The position numbers were made by a program, and so were the translations under genes. Source: Curtobacterium sp. MCSS17_015 (lineage in GTDB: Bacteria; Actinomycetota; Actinomycetes; Actinomycetales; Microbacteriaceae). Taken from it: DNA of 64,000 bases. Below, piece after piece: positions 39,349 to 48,276 of the stretch. The DNA lies in the NCBI RefSeq assembly GCF_003234265.2, contig NZ_CP126256.1:930001-994000 (forward strand), read 5' to 3'. The stretch's first letter is position 1, and every line of letters starts with the position of its first letter. The notes beneath the pieces are model-generated. The model was given only the letters and a program-made list of their open reading frames with translations, did not search any database and was not told the DNA's origin.

Positions 39349-39981
39349 GACGAGCAGGAGGCTCCGGCTGCAACCCGGGACGCCGTCGAGGACCCGGACG
39401 ACGCCGACCAGCGCCGCCTCGGCGAACGCCTGCAGCGCCTCCGCACCGAACGTCGCTGGAGCCTCACCGAGCTCGCCGAGGAGTCCGGCGTCTCCCGCGC
39501 GATGATCAACCGCGTCGAGCGGGGCGTCTCGAGTCCGACCGCCACGATCCTCGGCCGACTGTCCGGCGCCTTCGGACTGACCGTCTCGCAGCTGCTCGAC
39601 GAAGCCCTCGAGCACGAGGTCCCGCGCACGAGCGACCCGGACGAGGCCAGGGGTGTGCAGCGTGCGGCCTCGGCCGACTCGTGGACCGACCCCGAGACCG
39701 GGTACCGCCGTCGCCCGCTGTCGAGCGCCGACTTCCCCGCCGACGTGACCGAGGTCCGGCTGCCGTCCGGCCGCGAGGTCGCGTACCCCGCCAGCGCCTA
39801 CGCCTTCCTCCGGCACTGCATCTGGGTCGTCGACGGCACCCTTGAACTCCAGGTCGGCGACACGACGACCCGTCTCGGCGCCGGCGACCGCATCGAGCTC
39901 GGTGAGCCCGCCGACGTCGTCTACCGGAACCCTGGCGACGAGCCGTGCCGGTACGTCGTGGTCGTGGTTCGACAGCGCTGA
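39334..39981 (+). CDS. XRE-cupin transcriptional regulator
   Basis: A 215-residue regulator with a helix-turn-helix (about residues 28-90: LGERLQRLRTERRWSLTELAEESGVSRAMINRVERG) and a C-terminal cupin (LELQVGDTTTRLGAGDRIELGEPADVVYRN). It is the standard layout of regulators that control a neighbouring acetyltransferase; the divergent GNAT gene is the likely target. The start codon shares two bases with the GNAT start on the other strand, and TATGCT 6 nt upstream lies inside the GNAT coding sequence. Confidence 0.94.
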   Translation: MSHIVDEQEAPAATRDAVEDPDDADQRRLGERLQRLRTERRWSLTELAEESGVSRAMINRVERGVSSPTATILGRLSGAFGLTVSQLLDEALEHEVPRTSDPDEARGVQRAASADSWTDPETGYRRRPLSSADFPADVTEVRLPSGREVAYPASAYAFLRHCIWVVDGTLELQVGDTTTRLGAGDRIELGEPADVVYRNPGDEPCRYVVVVVRQR

Positions 39982-39994
39982 CGGGAGGCCCGTC
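39980..39994 (+). terminator. Short hairpin after XRE gene
   Basis: GACGGG-AGG-CCCGTC overlaps the stop codon; another copy of the recurring CGGGAGGCCCG core. Confidence 0.45.
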
Positions 39995-40035
39995 CCGCGT
40001 CCGCCGGACAGGGCCGTCCGGCCCGCACACAGGAA

Positions 40036-40048
40036 TAGGATCGGTCCC
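40036..40048 (+). promoter_or_regulatory. -10 box of leaderless rpiB promoter
   Basis: TAGGAT (40036-40041) followed by 7 nt and the rpiB ATG. Confidence 0.55.
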
Positions 40049-40537
40049 ATGCGCATCCACCTCGGAACGGACCACGCTGGCCTCGAGTTCAACAAGACCC
40101 TCGCGACGCACCTCACCGAAGCCGGTCACGAGGTCGTGGACCACGGACCGACCGAGTACGAGCCGCTCGACGACTACCCCTCGTTCTGCATCAACGCGGC
40201 CCATGCGGTGGTGCAGGACCAGCGCGCCGGCGTCCAGGCGCTCGGTGTCGTCTTCGGCGGGTCGGGCAACGGCGAGCAGATCGCCGCGAACAAGGTCGAG
40301 GGCATCCGCGCGGCCCTGGTGTGGAACGAGTCCACCGCGCTGCTCGCCCGTCAGCACAACGACGCGAACGTCATCTCGATCGGCGCCCGTCAGCACACCG
40401 AGGACGAGGCGATCCGCTTCGTCGACCTGTTCATCGCCGAGCCGTTCTCGGGCGAGGAGCGTCACGCCCGCCGGATCGCGCAGCTCGCGGAGTACGAGAC
40501 CACCGGGCTCATCGCCGGCAAGCAGATCGACCAGTAG
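40049..40537 (+). CDS. rpiB: Ribose-5-phosphate isomerase B
   Basis: A 162-residue RpiB/LacAB-type isomerase linking ribose-5-P and ribulose-5-P in the pentose phosphate pathway. MRIHLGTDHAGLEFNKTL gives the Asp-His of the active site, followed by VVFGGSGNGEQIAANKVEGIRAALVW and RQHNDANVISIGARQ. In this actinobacterial type the catalytic base is a Glu in GGSGNGE rather than a Cys. The ATG is leaderless-like. The nei/fpg gene follows after 19 nt and is probably cotranscribed. Confidence 0.96.
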   Translation: MRIHLGTDHAGLEFNKTLATHLTEAGHEVVDHGPTEYEPLDDYPSFCINAAHAVVQDQRAGVQALGVVFGGSGNGEQIAANKVEGIRAALVWNESTALLARQHNDANVISIGARQHTEDEAIRFVDLFIAEPFSGEERHARRIAQLAEYETTGLIAGKQIDQ

Positions 40538-40556
40538 GGCCGAGTAGACAAGAGCA

Positions 40557-41570
40557 ATGCCCGAGGGTCACTCCGTCCACCGCATCGCCCGTCAGTTCGA
40601 GCTGCACTTCGTCGGCCAGGTCTGCGAGGTCTCGAGCCCGCAGGGCCGCTTCGCCGCCGGGGCCGCGCAGCTCGACGGCCGGAAGATGGTCGCGGCACGA
40701 GCCGTGGCGAAGCAGATGTTCCTGGAGTTCGAGGGCGACCTGTTCCTCCGCGTGCACCTCGGCCTGTACGGGGCGTGGGACTTCGCGGGTGACATCTCGA
40801 CCGACGCGACGATGCGCAGCGCGAAGGGGCGGATCGGGCAGACCAACCAGCGCGGCACGGTCACGGAGGACAGCGACGCGGGCGACGGCGCCGAGCACGT
40901 CCCCGACGACGCCGGCGAGGACTCCCTCCGCTCCATCGGCGCCCCGCGGCGCTCCCGCTACCGGATGGCCGAGCAGGAGAAGGTCGAGGACCCCATCGAG
41001 GCGTTCCCACCGGACCCGGTCGGCCAGGTCCGCGTGCGGATCCTCACCGAGACCGCCGTGGCCGACCTCCGCGGGCCGACCGCCTGCGTGGTCGAGGACC
41101 CGGCCGGGGTGCAGCGGGCGCTCGACAAGCTCGGCCCGGACCCGATGAACGACGACGGACCCGAGGCCGAGAAGGTCTTCGTGGACAACGTCCGGAAGCG
41201 CAACGTCGCGATCGGCCAGCTGCTCATGGACCAGTCCGTGGTGAGCGGCATCGGGAACGTCTACCGTGCGGAGCTGTTGTTCCGGCAGCGCATCGACCCG
41301 TACAAGCCCGGGAAGAAGATCACCGTCAAGCAGGCGAAGGCGCTGTGGCAGGACTGGTCGACGCTCCTGCACGACGGGGTCCGCATCGGTCAGATGATGA
41401 CGATGGACGGCCTGACCGACGCCGAGTACCGGAAGGCGATGCGCTCCCGGGCCGACCGCCACTGGGTCTACCACCGCGCGGGGGAGCCGTGTCGGGTGTG
41501 CGGCACCGAGATCCGCGTCGCCGACATGGCCGGCCGCAAGCTCTACTGGTGCCCGAAGGACCAGAAGTAG
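40557..41570 (+). CDS. Fpg/Nei family DNA glycosylase (endonuclease VIII-like)
   Basis: A 337-residue base-excision-repair glycosylase/lyase. MPEGHSVHRIARQ supplies the catalytic Pro2 and Glu3, and Lys52 is in AVAKQMFLEF. The H2TH region is RNVAIGQLLMDQSVVSGIGNVYRAELLFRQRIDP. The N-terminal domain holds an acidic insert of about 60 residues (about 95-155). The C-terminal zinc finger reads CRVCGT...YWCPKDQK: only three of the usual four cysteines are there, the last replaced within CPKD. Actinobacterial Nei enzymes remove oxidised pyrimidines or act on abasic sites. It lies 19 nt after rpiB. Confidence 0.94.
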   Translation: MPEGHSVHRIARQFELHFVGQVCEVSSPQGRFAAGAAQLDGRKMVAARAVAKQMFLEFEGDLFLRVHLGLYGAWDFAGDISTDATMRSAKGRIGQTNQRGTVTEDSDAGDGAEHVPDDAGEDSLRSIGAPRRSRYRMAEQEKVEDPIEAFPPDPVGQVRVRILTETAVADLRGPTACVVEDPAGVQRALDKLGPDPMNDDGPEAEKVFVDNVRKRNVAIGQLLMDQSVVSGIGNVYRAELLFRQRIDPYKPGKKITVKQAKALWQDWSTLLHDGVRIGQMMTMDGLTDAEYRKAMRSRADRHWVYHRAGEPCRVCGTEIRVADMAGRKLYWCPKDQK

Positions 41571-41579
41571 CCCCTGGCG

Positions 41580-43055
41580 TCACAGGTTGCGGTGCGTCCA
41601 GCGGCCGGCGAGCGCCGTGCCGAGGACCGGCATGTCCCGGAGCGCGGACGACGACGCCGCGAGCGGGTCGGTCGGTACGAGGACGAGGTCCGCGACGTCG
41701 CCGACCGTGACCGACACCCGCCCGTCCGTCGAGCCACGCCACGCGGCGAGCGCCGACATCCGCTGCTCGGGGTGCCACGGGTCGCGGCCGTCCCGGTCGC
41801 GCCCGACGGCGGCGGCCATCGACACCCACGGGTCGAGCGGCGCGACCGGAGCGTCCGAGCCGAGCACCATCGCGCCGCCCGCACGTTCGAGCGCGGCGAA
41901 GGGGAAGGCCCGGTCGGTGCGGCCCGCCCAGTAGTGGTCGGCGATGTCCCGGTCGTCCATGGCGTGTTCGGGCTGCACGGACGCGACGACTCCGAGCCGG
42001 GCGAAGCGCTCGACGTCGAGAGCGGAGAGCAGCTGCGCGTGCTCGATCGAGCCACGGCTGCCGACGGTCTCGAGGGCGTCGAGGGCGAGCGTGACGGCCC
42101 GGTCGCCGATGGCGTGCACGGCGGGGACGAGCCCGGCGTCCACCGCCCGACGGAGCAGGGGGACGAGGTCCTCCGGCGTCCAGGTGAGGACGCCCTCGCC
42201 GTCGGCGGTCGCGGCGGTCCGGGTGCCGAGCGACCCGTCGGTGATCACCTTGAACGGCCCGACGGTGAGCAGGCCGCGGGTTCCGTCGACGACGTCGCCC
42301 GTCCGCAACCCGCGCCGGACCGCCTCGTCGAGCCGTGCCGGGTACACCCCGGAGGCGATGCGCAGCCCGTCCGTCCCGGCGTGGATCCGCCGCACCCACC
42401 GGTCGATGTCGGCGTCCATCTCGAGGTCGACGACCCCGGTGACGCCCCGTGCCGCGGCCGCCTCGACCGCGTCCGCGACGGAGGCGTCGAGCTGGTCGTC
42501 CGGCGCGCGGGACAGCGCGCCGGTCACGTCGAAGGCGTCCTGCTCGCGGAGCACGCCGTCGGCACCGGCGGGGAGCGCCCGGCCGAGCACGGCACCGAAG
42601 TGCGCCAGGGCGAGCTCGTTGCACCAGACCGCGTGCAGGTCCGCGCTCACGACGACGACCGGGAGGCCCGGCGCGGCCTGGTCGAGCAACTCGCGTCGGG
42701 CGGGACGCGGCCAGAGCCCGTCCCGGTAGCCGTGTCCGACGAGCACGCGGTCCGGGTCGCCGCTCCGGGCTGCGGCAGCGAGTCGGTCCGCGGTCTGCTC
42801 GGCGGAGCCGCAGTCCGTCACGTCGATCCGGCGACGCACGAGTGCCCACTGGTCGAGGTGCACGTGGTGGTCGCGCAGGCCCGGTCCGAGCCAGGCACCC
42901 TCCGCCTCGACGACCTCGGTGTCGGTCCCGCGGTCGAGCGGGTCGAGCGTGCCGGCCGGGGCGATCGCGGCGACCCGACCGTCGATGACCAGGACGTCGG
43001 CGGGGGCGCCCGAGGTGCCCACGCGTCGGACGGTGCGGAGCAGGGTCGCGTTCAT
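41580..43055 (-). CDS. Amidohydrolase, YtcJ-like
   Basis: A 491-residue metal-dependent hydrolase of the amidohydrolase superfamily. The metal motif GLRDHHVHLDQWAL (HxH) is near residue 60; later ligands are VHAIGDRAV and SIEHAQLL, and DAPVAPLDPW carries the final Asp. The C-terminal part forms the composite beta-sandwich (VSVTVGDVADLVLVPTDPL). Its ATG overlaps the stop of the paiB-like gene; the ribosome site GGGAGG comes from a copy of the recurring GC-rich core. Substrate unknown. Confidence 0.92.
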   Translation of the reverse strand: MNATLLRTVRRVGTSGAPADVLVIDGRVAAIAPAGTLDPLDRGTDTEVVEAEGAWLGPGLRDHHVHLDQWALVRRRIDVTDCGSAEQTADRLAAAARSGDPDRVLVGHGYRDGLWPRPARRELLDQAAPGLPVVVVSADLHAVWCNELALAHFGAVLGRALPAGADGVLREQDAFDVTGALSRAPDDQLDASVADAVEAAAARGVTGVVDLEMDADIDRWVRRIHAGTDGLRIASGVYPARLDEAVRRGLRTGDVVDGTRGLLTVGPFKVITDGSLGTRTAATADGEGVLTWTPEDLVPLLRRAVDAGLVPAVHAIGDRAVTLALDALETVGSRGSIEHAQLLSALDVERFARLGVVASVQPEHAMDDRDIADHYWAGRTDRAFPFAALERAGGAMVLGSDAPVAPLDPWVSMAAAVGRDRDGRDPWHPEQRMSALAAWRGSTDGRVSVTVGDVADLVLVPTDPLAASSSALRDMPVLGTALAGRWTHRNL

Positions 43056-43699
43056 CGTGCCTCCCGGCCGGTGGTCGTGGTGTCGTGGACGCGCGCCATC
43101 TCGTCGGCGAGCGCGGGGGAGGCGTAGGGGCCGTCGGCGCGCAGGCCGGCGATGATCCGCTCCACCACCTCGGGTGCCTTGTTCTGGCTGAGCTTCGCGC
43201 GGGCGTCGAAGCGGCTGACCCGGAGGCGGATGCCCACGGTGCCGCGGGCGATGCGCCGGGCGGTGTCCTCGTCGACGTCGAGGGACGCCGGTGACGGCAT
43301 CTCCCGCTCGAAGTGGTCCACCAGGTCGCCGAGGACGCGGAAGTTGTCGTCGTCGGACAGGATCTCCGGCGTGCCCCAGAGGTGCGCGGTGGTGTGGTTC
43401 CAGGTCGGCACGAACTGCTCGGGCGGGTACCAGGCGGGGGAGACGTACCCGTGCGGGCCCTGCACGATGACCAGGACCTCGTGCTGCCCCAGTTCGTGGG
43501 CGACCTCGTCCGGACGGCCGACGTGGGACACGAGGACGATGTCGTCGCTGCCGTCGGGCTGCTCCTCGAGCAGGAACGGGTAGTGCGACGCGACGAGCCC
43601 CGCCGCGGTGGAGGACACGATCGTCGCCCAGGGGTTCCCGCGGACGAGTCGTCGGACCTCGTCGACCTCGGTCATCAGGAAGGAGGGTGTGTGCCGCAT
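43052..43699 (-). CDS. PaiB-like FMN-binding protein
   Basis: A 215-residue protein of the PaiB family of FMN-binding negative regulators or split-barrel flavoproteins. MRHTPSFLMTEVDEVRRLVRGNPWATIVS is the family start; ASHYPFLLEE, GHVGRP-like SHVGRPDEVA, YVSPAWYPP and VPTWNHTTAHLWGTPEIL follow. The final region KLSQNKAPEVVERIIAGL is also diagnostic. It is the first of two genes with the amidohydrolase. Whether it acts as regulator or enzyme here is unclear. Confidence 0.92.
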   Translation of the reverse strand: MRHTPSFLMTEVDEVRRLVRGNPWATIVSSTAAGLVASHYPFLLEEQPDGSDDIVLVSHVGRPDEVAHELGQHEVLVIVQGPHGYVSPAWYPPEQFVPTWNHTTAHLWGTPEILSDDDNFRVLGDLVDHFEREMPSPASLDVDEDTARRIARGTVGIRLRVSRFDARAKLSQNKAPEVVERIIAGLRADGPYASPALADEMARVHDTTTTGREAR

Positions 43700-43732
43700 G
43701 CGACGAGCGTGGCACATGCCAGGCTGGTCGGC

Positions 43733-45139
43733 ATGGAGAAGCGCGCCGCCTACGAGTCCGTCCTGCCGTACGTCCGCGAGTGGATCGCCTACAAGGTGTG
43801 GCAGCTCCGGCTGCCGGGCGTGCAGGTCGCCGTCGGGTTCGAGGGCGAGGAGCTGTTCGCCGGGGCGTGGGGGTACGCGGACGTCGAGGCCGGACGTCGC
43901 CTCACCACGTCGGACCTGTTCCGGATCGCCTCGCACTCGAAGACGTTCACCGCGACCGCGCTGCTGCAGCTCGCCGACTCCGGTGCGCTGCGCCTCGACG
44001 ACACCGTCGGCTCGTTCGTCCCCGCCCTCGTCGAGGCCGGGTCCCCGATCGCAGACGCCACCGTCCGCGAACTCATGGAGATGGGCGCCGGGGTCGTCCG
44101 CGACGGCGCTGACGGGGACCACTGGGCGCTCGCGCACCCGTTCCCGGACGCCGACGAACTCGTCGCGCTCGTCGTGGCGGGCGGCGCGAAGGTCCCCGTC
44201 GGGTCGGCGTTCAACTACTCGAACCTCGGGTACGGCCTGCTCGGTCTCGTCATCGAGGCCGTCACCGGCACCTCGTACGCCGAACACGTCCGCGCCGCGA
44301 TCACCGAGCCGCTCGGGCTGACCGGCACCGGCCCCGAGTTCGACCCCGCCCGCGAGGACGAGTTCGTCGTCGGCTACACCGGGCTGCACACCGCCCGTAC
44401 CCGGCAGCGCGTCCCGCACGTGACGACGGGGGCGCTCGCCGCGGCCACCGGGTTCCACGGCACCGCCTCGGACCTGGTCCGGTACTTCTCCGCACACGTC
44501 CCGGGCCGCGGATCGCTGCTGTCCGACCGCGCCAAGCGGCTCGCCCAGCGGAAGGCGTGGAGTGCGCTCGACTCCGACCCGGCGGCCCGCGGGTACGGCG
44601 CCGGGTTCGTCGTCGACCGGATCAACGGCCGGGAGGTCCGTGGTCACTCCGGCGGGTTCCCCGGGCAGATCACGCAGTCGGTCTTCGATCCCGAGTCCTC
44701 GTTGGTCGTGTCCGTCCTGACGAGCAGCGCCACGGGACCCGCGACGATGCTCGCGTACGGGATCGTGCACCTGCTCGACGCCGCCGCCGACGAGCACGCT
44801 GCCGGTGCGCCGGTCCCCGCGGACGTCGACCCCGACCGGTACACCGGCCGCTTCACCACGTTCGAGGGGATCACCGACATCGCCCGCGTCGGGGACCGCC
44901 TGCTCGCGATCGACCCGACCCAGCCGGTGCCGACCGAGTCACCGGTCCGGCTCGAGGTCCTCGACGCCGACACGGTCCGGATGGCGTCCGGCAACCGGTT
45001 CGGGTCGATCGACGAGGACATCGTGTTCACGCGCGACGCATCGGGCGCGATCGTGTCCGTGCGGGGTGACAGCGGCATGACGCAGCGGCCGTGGTCGGTT
45101 CCGGACGAGACGCCGGAGGTCGCGGCCGCGCTCGTGTGA
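43733..45139 (+). CDS. Serine hydrolase, beta-lactamase fold (class C/esterase)
   Basis: A 468-residue protein. The catalytic motifs of the class C beta-lactamase/DD-peptidase fold are present: SxxK in ASHSKTFTATAL near residue 68, YSN in FNYSNLGYGLLG, and HSGG in VRGHSGGFPGQ. A C-terminal extension of about 100 residues (YTGRFTTFEGITDIARVGDRLLAIDP) is a lipocalin-like domain seen in esterases of this group. There is no signal peptide, so a cytoplasmic esterase is likelier than a secreted beta-lactamase. It is divergent from paiB, 33 nt apart. Confidence 0.92.
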   Translation: MEKRAAYESVLPYVREWIAYKVWQLRLPGVQVAVGFEGEELFAGAWGYADVEAGRRLTTSDLFRIASHSKTFTATALLQLADSGALRLDDTVGSFVPALVEAGSPIADATVRELMEMGAGVVRDGADGDHWALAHPFPDADELVALVVAGGAKVPVGSAFNYSNLGYGLLGLVIEAVTGTSYAEHVRAAITEPLGLTGTGPEFDPAREDEFVVGYTGLHTARTRQRVPHVTTGALAAATGFHGTASDLVRYFSAHVPGRGSLLSDRAKRLAQRKAWSALDSDPAARGYGAGFVVDRINGREVRGHSGGFPGQITQSVFDPESSLVVSVLTSSATGPATMLAYGIVHLLDAAADEHAAGAPVPADVDPDRYTGRFTTFEGITDIARVGDRLLAIDPTQPVPTESPVRLEVLDADTVRMASGNRFGSIDEDIVFTRDASGAIVSVRGDSGMTQRPWSVPDETPEVAAALV

Positions 45140-45174
45140 CGCCCCGTCGGGCCGAACCGGTCCGCACGGCGGCG

Positions 45175-45212
45175 GGTCACCGCACGTCGGCGGGGTCACC
45201 GCACGTCGGCGG
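45175..45212. repeat. Tandem duplication of a 19-nt unit
   Basis: GGTCACCGCACGTCGGCGG occurs twice back to back, at the 3' end of the membrane-protein gene read on the minus strand. One copy carries its stop codon. Confidence 0.9.
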
Positions 45213-45780
45213 TGTCCCAGAGCCGGCGCACGCCCGCGCCGACCGGTCGGACGAGCGGCGGGACGAACACCAGTGCGGCCGCGGCGAAGCCCACGAACTC
45301 GCCGGCCTGCGGCACGGTGAAGAGGGGCATGAGCGCTTCCTGCGGCGGGATCCAGACCCGGAACAGCACGTTCGTCGCTGCTTCGGAGAGCAGCCAGACG
45401 CCGGCGCCGACCGTGACGAACCAGCCCGCGGTGCGGCGCGACCCGGACGACCGCACCACGAGCACGACGCCGAACACCACGAGCAGGACGCGCGCGAGGA
45501 GCAGCAGCACCGTCCCGACGGGGTGCAGCACGGTGGGCAGCAGGACACCGAGCGGGAGGGCGACGGCTGCGAGCCCGAAGCCGAGCGTCGCGCGGTCACC
45601 GCGTCGGGCGGCGAGGAGCGCCGTGACGGCTCCCGCCACCAGACCGACGACGCCGAGTCCGGACGACACGGGCCACTCGGCCATCGGGTCCAGCCACCCG
45701 ACGACGACGGCGAAGGCCGGGACGAGCGCGGCCAGGACGGCGGCCAGCGCGGACAGTCGTTCGTACTGGGTCTGGTCCAC
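45196..45780 (-). CDS. Hypothetical multi-pass membrane protein
   Basis: A 194-residue protein with about six hydrophobic helices (LAAVLAALVPAFAVVVGWL, LGVVGLVAGAVTALLAA, VLLLLARVLLVVFGVVLVV and others). I do not recognise the family. The GTG at 45780 has GAGGGGG upstream, which decides the start. The 3' end lies in the 19-nt tandem duplication, so the last residues (CGDPADVR) mirror the preceding TADVR. It is divergent from the histidine kinase gene. Confidence 0.75.
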   Translation of the reverse strand: MDQTQYERLSALAAVLAALVPAFAVVVGWLDPMAEWPVSSGLGVVGLVAGAVTALLAARRGDRATLGFGLAAVALPLGVLLPTVLHPVGTVLLLLARVLLVVFGVVLVVRSSGSRRTAGWFVTVGAGVWLLSEAATNVLFRVWIPPQEALMPLFTVPQAGEFVGFAAAALVFVPPLVRPVGAGVRRLWDTADVR

Positions 45781-45931
45781 GGTTCCCCCTCGTGCCTCGA
45801 TGCAGTAGCGGAACTCTACACATCACCCGGCGACCTGCGCCAGGGCGCGGGGTGGGGGTGGGGACAACCCCACCCCCGGTCCGGGAGACGGCAGGATGGG
45901 ACCGAGCGCTCGTCTCCGCGAGGCTCGATGC

Positions 45932-47584
45932 ATGACCGACACCGACCGGCTCGACCTGGCACGCACCGTCCCCCTGGGCGACGCAGTGGCCTCGCCCGAC
46001 CACGCCGAGACCGTTCCGCTGCACGACGTGACGGGCTCGCCCGACACCGCCGAGACCACCCCGCTCGACGGAGCGACCGCCGCCCCCGGGAACGACACCG
46101 ACCCGGAGCGACACACCTCCACCACGACCCCGAGAGCGACCGCACCGATGCCCTCCCAGCCCGCCCACGACGGGGGCGGGCCGTCGTGGGACGCCACCCC
46201 GCCGCCGTCGGCCCCACGGGGCTCCGGGCAGGGACCGGCGTCGCCGGTGCGTCGTGGTGGCGGCAGCGGCATGTCGGCCGGCGCGTTCTACCGGGAGGCC
46301 TGGCGTCGGTCACCGCGGGACTTCGGGTACATGGCCCTCACCGCTGTGCTGCTCTGCACGCTGTACTTCGCGTTCCCGGCGGTCCTCGGCATCGGAGGCC
46401 TCGGCTCGCGCGACGTGTTCAACCCCTTCACCCTGCTGCTCTTCTTCGTGGCGCTGTTCGTCGCGCGTTGGCTCGGCCAGTTCGAGAAGCTCCGGATGAG
46501 CTGGGCGGAGCCGCGGCCGATCCGCCCGGTGGACTGGACACCCCGCTGGCAGCAGAACTGGTGGACGCGCACCGGCTCCGCCGTCGCGAACCCGCACTAC
46601 TGGCTGTACCTGCTGCACGCGGTCGTCGTCTACCCGATGGCGGCGGTGGTCACGGTCGGTGCCGGTCTGCTCCTGGCGGTCGGGTTCCTCTGGCCGGTCG
46701 CCGTCGTGCTGGCCTACGTCGTCCTGGGGCAGTACATGATCGACCCGAACCAGATCGGCTCGATCGCCGGGCTCGTCTTCCTCGCCCTCCTGTCGATGGC
46801 GGCGAGCGTCGTGCTGTTCCCGCTCTGGCTGCGCGGTTCGGTGCTCGCCCACTACTGGATCGACCACGGGCTGCTCGGGGGCTTCCGCGCCGAGGTGCTC
46901 GAGCAGCGGGTCGCGGGCCTGCAGGCCTCCCGCGCGGGCGCCGTGACGGCCGAGGGGCAGGCGCTCCGCCAGATCGAACGCGACCTGCACGACGGCCCGC
47001 AGCAGCGGCTCGTCCGGCTCCGGATGGACCTGGCATCGGCGGAACGGTCGTTCGAGAAGGACCCGGAGCGCGCCAAGCGTCTCATCTCCGAGGCGTCCGG
47101 CCACGCCCAGGACGCACTCGACGAACTCCGGGCGCTGTCCCGTGGGTTCGCACCGCCGATCCTGCTCGACCGCGGGCTCATCGCGGCCCTCGAAGCCCTG
47201 TGCTCCCGCTCGCCGATCCCCGTCGGGCTCGACGTCCGCCTGCCCGACGGGCTCGAGCTCGGGTCCGAGGTCCAGCGGAACGTGTACTTCACGGTGAGCG
47301 AGCTGCTGACGAACACCGCGAAGCACGCCGGTGCCTCGGCGGCCGGGGTGTACCTCGGGCTGCTCGTCGACCCGTCTGGGACGTGGTTCCTCACCGTCAG
47401 CGTCACCGACGACGGCCGCGGCGGCGCGAGCCCGCGCGAGGGACACGGCATCGAGGGCCTGATGGGCCGCATGCGCGCGCTCGACGGCGAACTGACCGTG
47501 TCGAGCCCTCCCGGTGGTCCCACCGAGGCGACCGCGAGGATCCCGCTCGGCGCACTGAACGGCGTGCCCACCCCGCGCGCCTGA
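45932..47584 (+). CDS. Sensor histidine kinase, HisKA_3 type
   Basis: A 550-residue sensor kinase. Residues 1-110 are disordered, with three imperfect repeats of the type AETVPLHDVTGSPD. Then come four to six membrane helices (MALTAVLLCTLYFAF, LLLFFVALFVARWL, VVVYPMAAVVTVGAGLLLAVGF, IAGLVFLALLSMAASVVLF). The dimerisation helix is RQIERDLHDGPQQRLVRLRMDL with phospho-His about 353, followed by an HATPase domain (VSELLTNTAKHAGA, VTDDGRGG, GHGIEGLMGRM). It pairs with the LuxR-type response regulator 29 nt downstream. Signal unknown. Confidence 0.94.
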   Translation: MTDTDRLDLARTVPLGDAVASPDHAETVPLHDVTGSPDTAETTPLDGATAAPGNDTDPERHTSTTTPRATAPMPSQPAHDGGGPSWDATPPPSAPRGSGQGPASPVRRGGGSGMSAGAFYREAWRRSPRDFGYMALTAVLLCTLYFAFPAVLGIGGLGSRDVFNPFTLLLFFVALFVARWLGQFEKLRMSWAEPRPIRPVDWTPRWQQNWWTRTGSAVANPHYWLYLLHAVVVYPMAAVVTVGAGLLLAVGFLWPVAVVLAYVVLGQYMIDPNQIGSIAGLVFLALLSMAASVVLFPLWLRGSVLAHYWIDHGLLGGFRAEVLEQRVAGLQASRAGAVTAEGQALRQIERDLHDGPQQRLVRLRMDLASAERSFEKDPERAKRLISEASGHAQDALDELRALSRGFAPPILLDRGLIAALEALCSRSPIPVGLDVRLPDGLELGSEVQRNVYFTVSELLTNTAKHAGASAAGVYLGLLVDPSGTWFLTVSVTDDGRGGASPREGHGIEGLMGRMRALDGELTVSSPPGGPTEATARIPLGALNGVPTPRA

Positions 47585-47601
47585 CCGCTGCCGGTCGCCG
47601 C

Positions 47602-47613
47602 TAGGCTGACCGC
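47602..47613 (+). promoter_or_regulatory. -10 box of internal leaderless promoter (response regulator)
   Basis: TAGGCT (47602-47607) followed by 6 nt and the ATG at 47614. It allows the regulator to be made apart from its kinase. Confidence 0.5.
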
Positions 47614-48276
47614 ATGACCGACGGCCCGGATGCAGCACGCATCCGGGCCGTCGTCGTCGACGACGCCGTCCTGCTCCGCGAGGGACTGGCCCGCGTCCTC
47701 GACGAAGCCGGCATCGACGTCGTCGGTCAGTTCGGCGACCCGGCCTCGTTCCTGGCGGCGCTGCCCGCGCTCGCGCCCGACGTCGTCGTGATGGACGTGC
47801 GGATGCCGCCGACGTTCACGGACGAAGGGGTCCGGGCCGCCGTGCAGGCCCGGCGGATCGCGCCCCGGACCGGGATCCTGCTCCTCTCGCAGTACGTCGA
47901 GGCGACCTACGCGGAAGACGTCCTCGCCGCCGGCAGCTCGGGCATCGGCTACCTGCTCAAGGACCGCGTCACCCGGCTCGACGAGATCGACGACGCCGTA
48001 CGCCGGGTGGCCTCGGGCGGCACGGTGCTCGACCCCGAGGTCGTCACGCAGCTCATGAGCCGCCGCCGCGATCCGCTCGCGGCCCTGACCCCGCGCGAAC
48101 GCGAGGTCCTCGGGCTGATGGCGGAGGGCCGCACGAACGCCGCCATCGCCCGCGCCCTGGTGATCGGCACCGGAGCGGTCGAGAAGCACGTGTCGAGCAT
48201 CTTCGCCAAGCTCGCGCTCGAGGACACCGGCGAGGACCACCGCCGGGTCCTGGCCGTCCTGGCGTACCTCGGATGA
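47614..48276 (+). CDS. NarL/LuxR-type response regulator
   Basis: A 220-residue regulator. The receiver domain has the acidic pair VVVDDAVLLREGL, phosphoacceptor Asp in DVVVMDVRMPP near residue 62, and the switch Lys in GYLLKDRV. The C-terminal LuxR helix-turn-helix is LTPREREVLGLMAEGRTNAAIARALVIGTGAVEKHVSSIFAKL. It acts with the upstream kinase. The stop overlaps the ATG of the EamA transporter gene (ATGA). Confidence 0.96.
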   Translation: MTDGPDAARIRAVVVDDAVLLREGLARVLDEAGIDVVGQFGDPASFLAALPALAPDVVVMDVRMPPTFTDEGVRAAVQARRIAPRTGILLLSQYVEATYAEDVLAAGSSGIGYLLKDRVTRLDEIDDAVRRVASGGTVLDPEVVTQLMSRRRDPLAALTPREREVLGLMAEGRTNAAIARALVIGTGAVEKHVSSIFAKLALEDTGEDHRRVLAVLAYLG

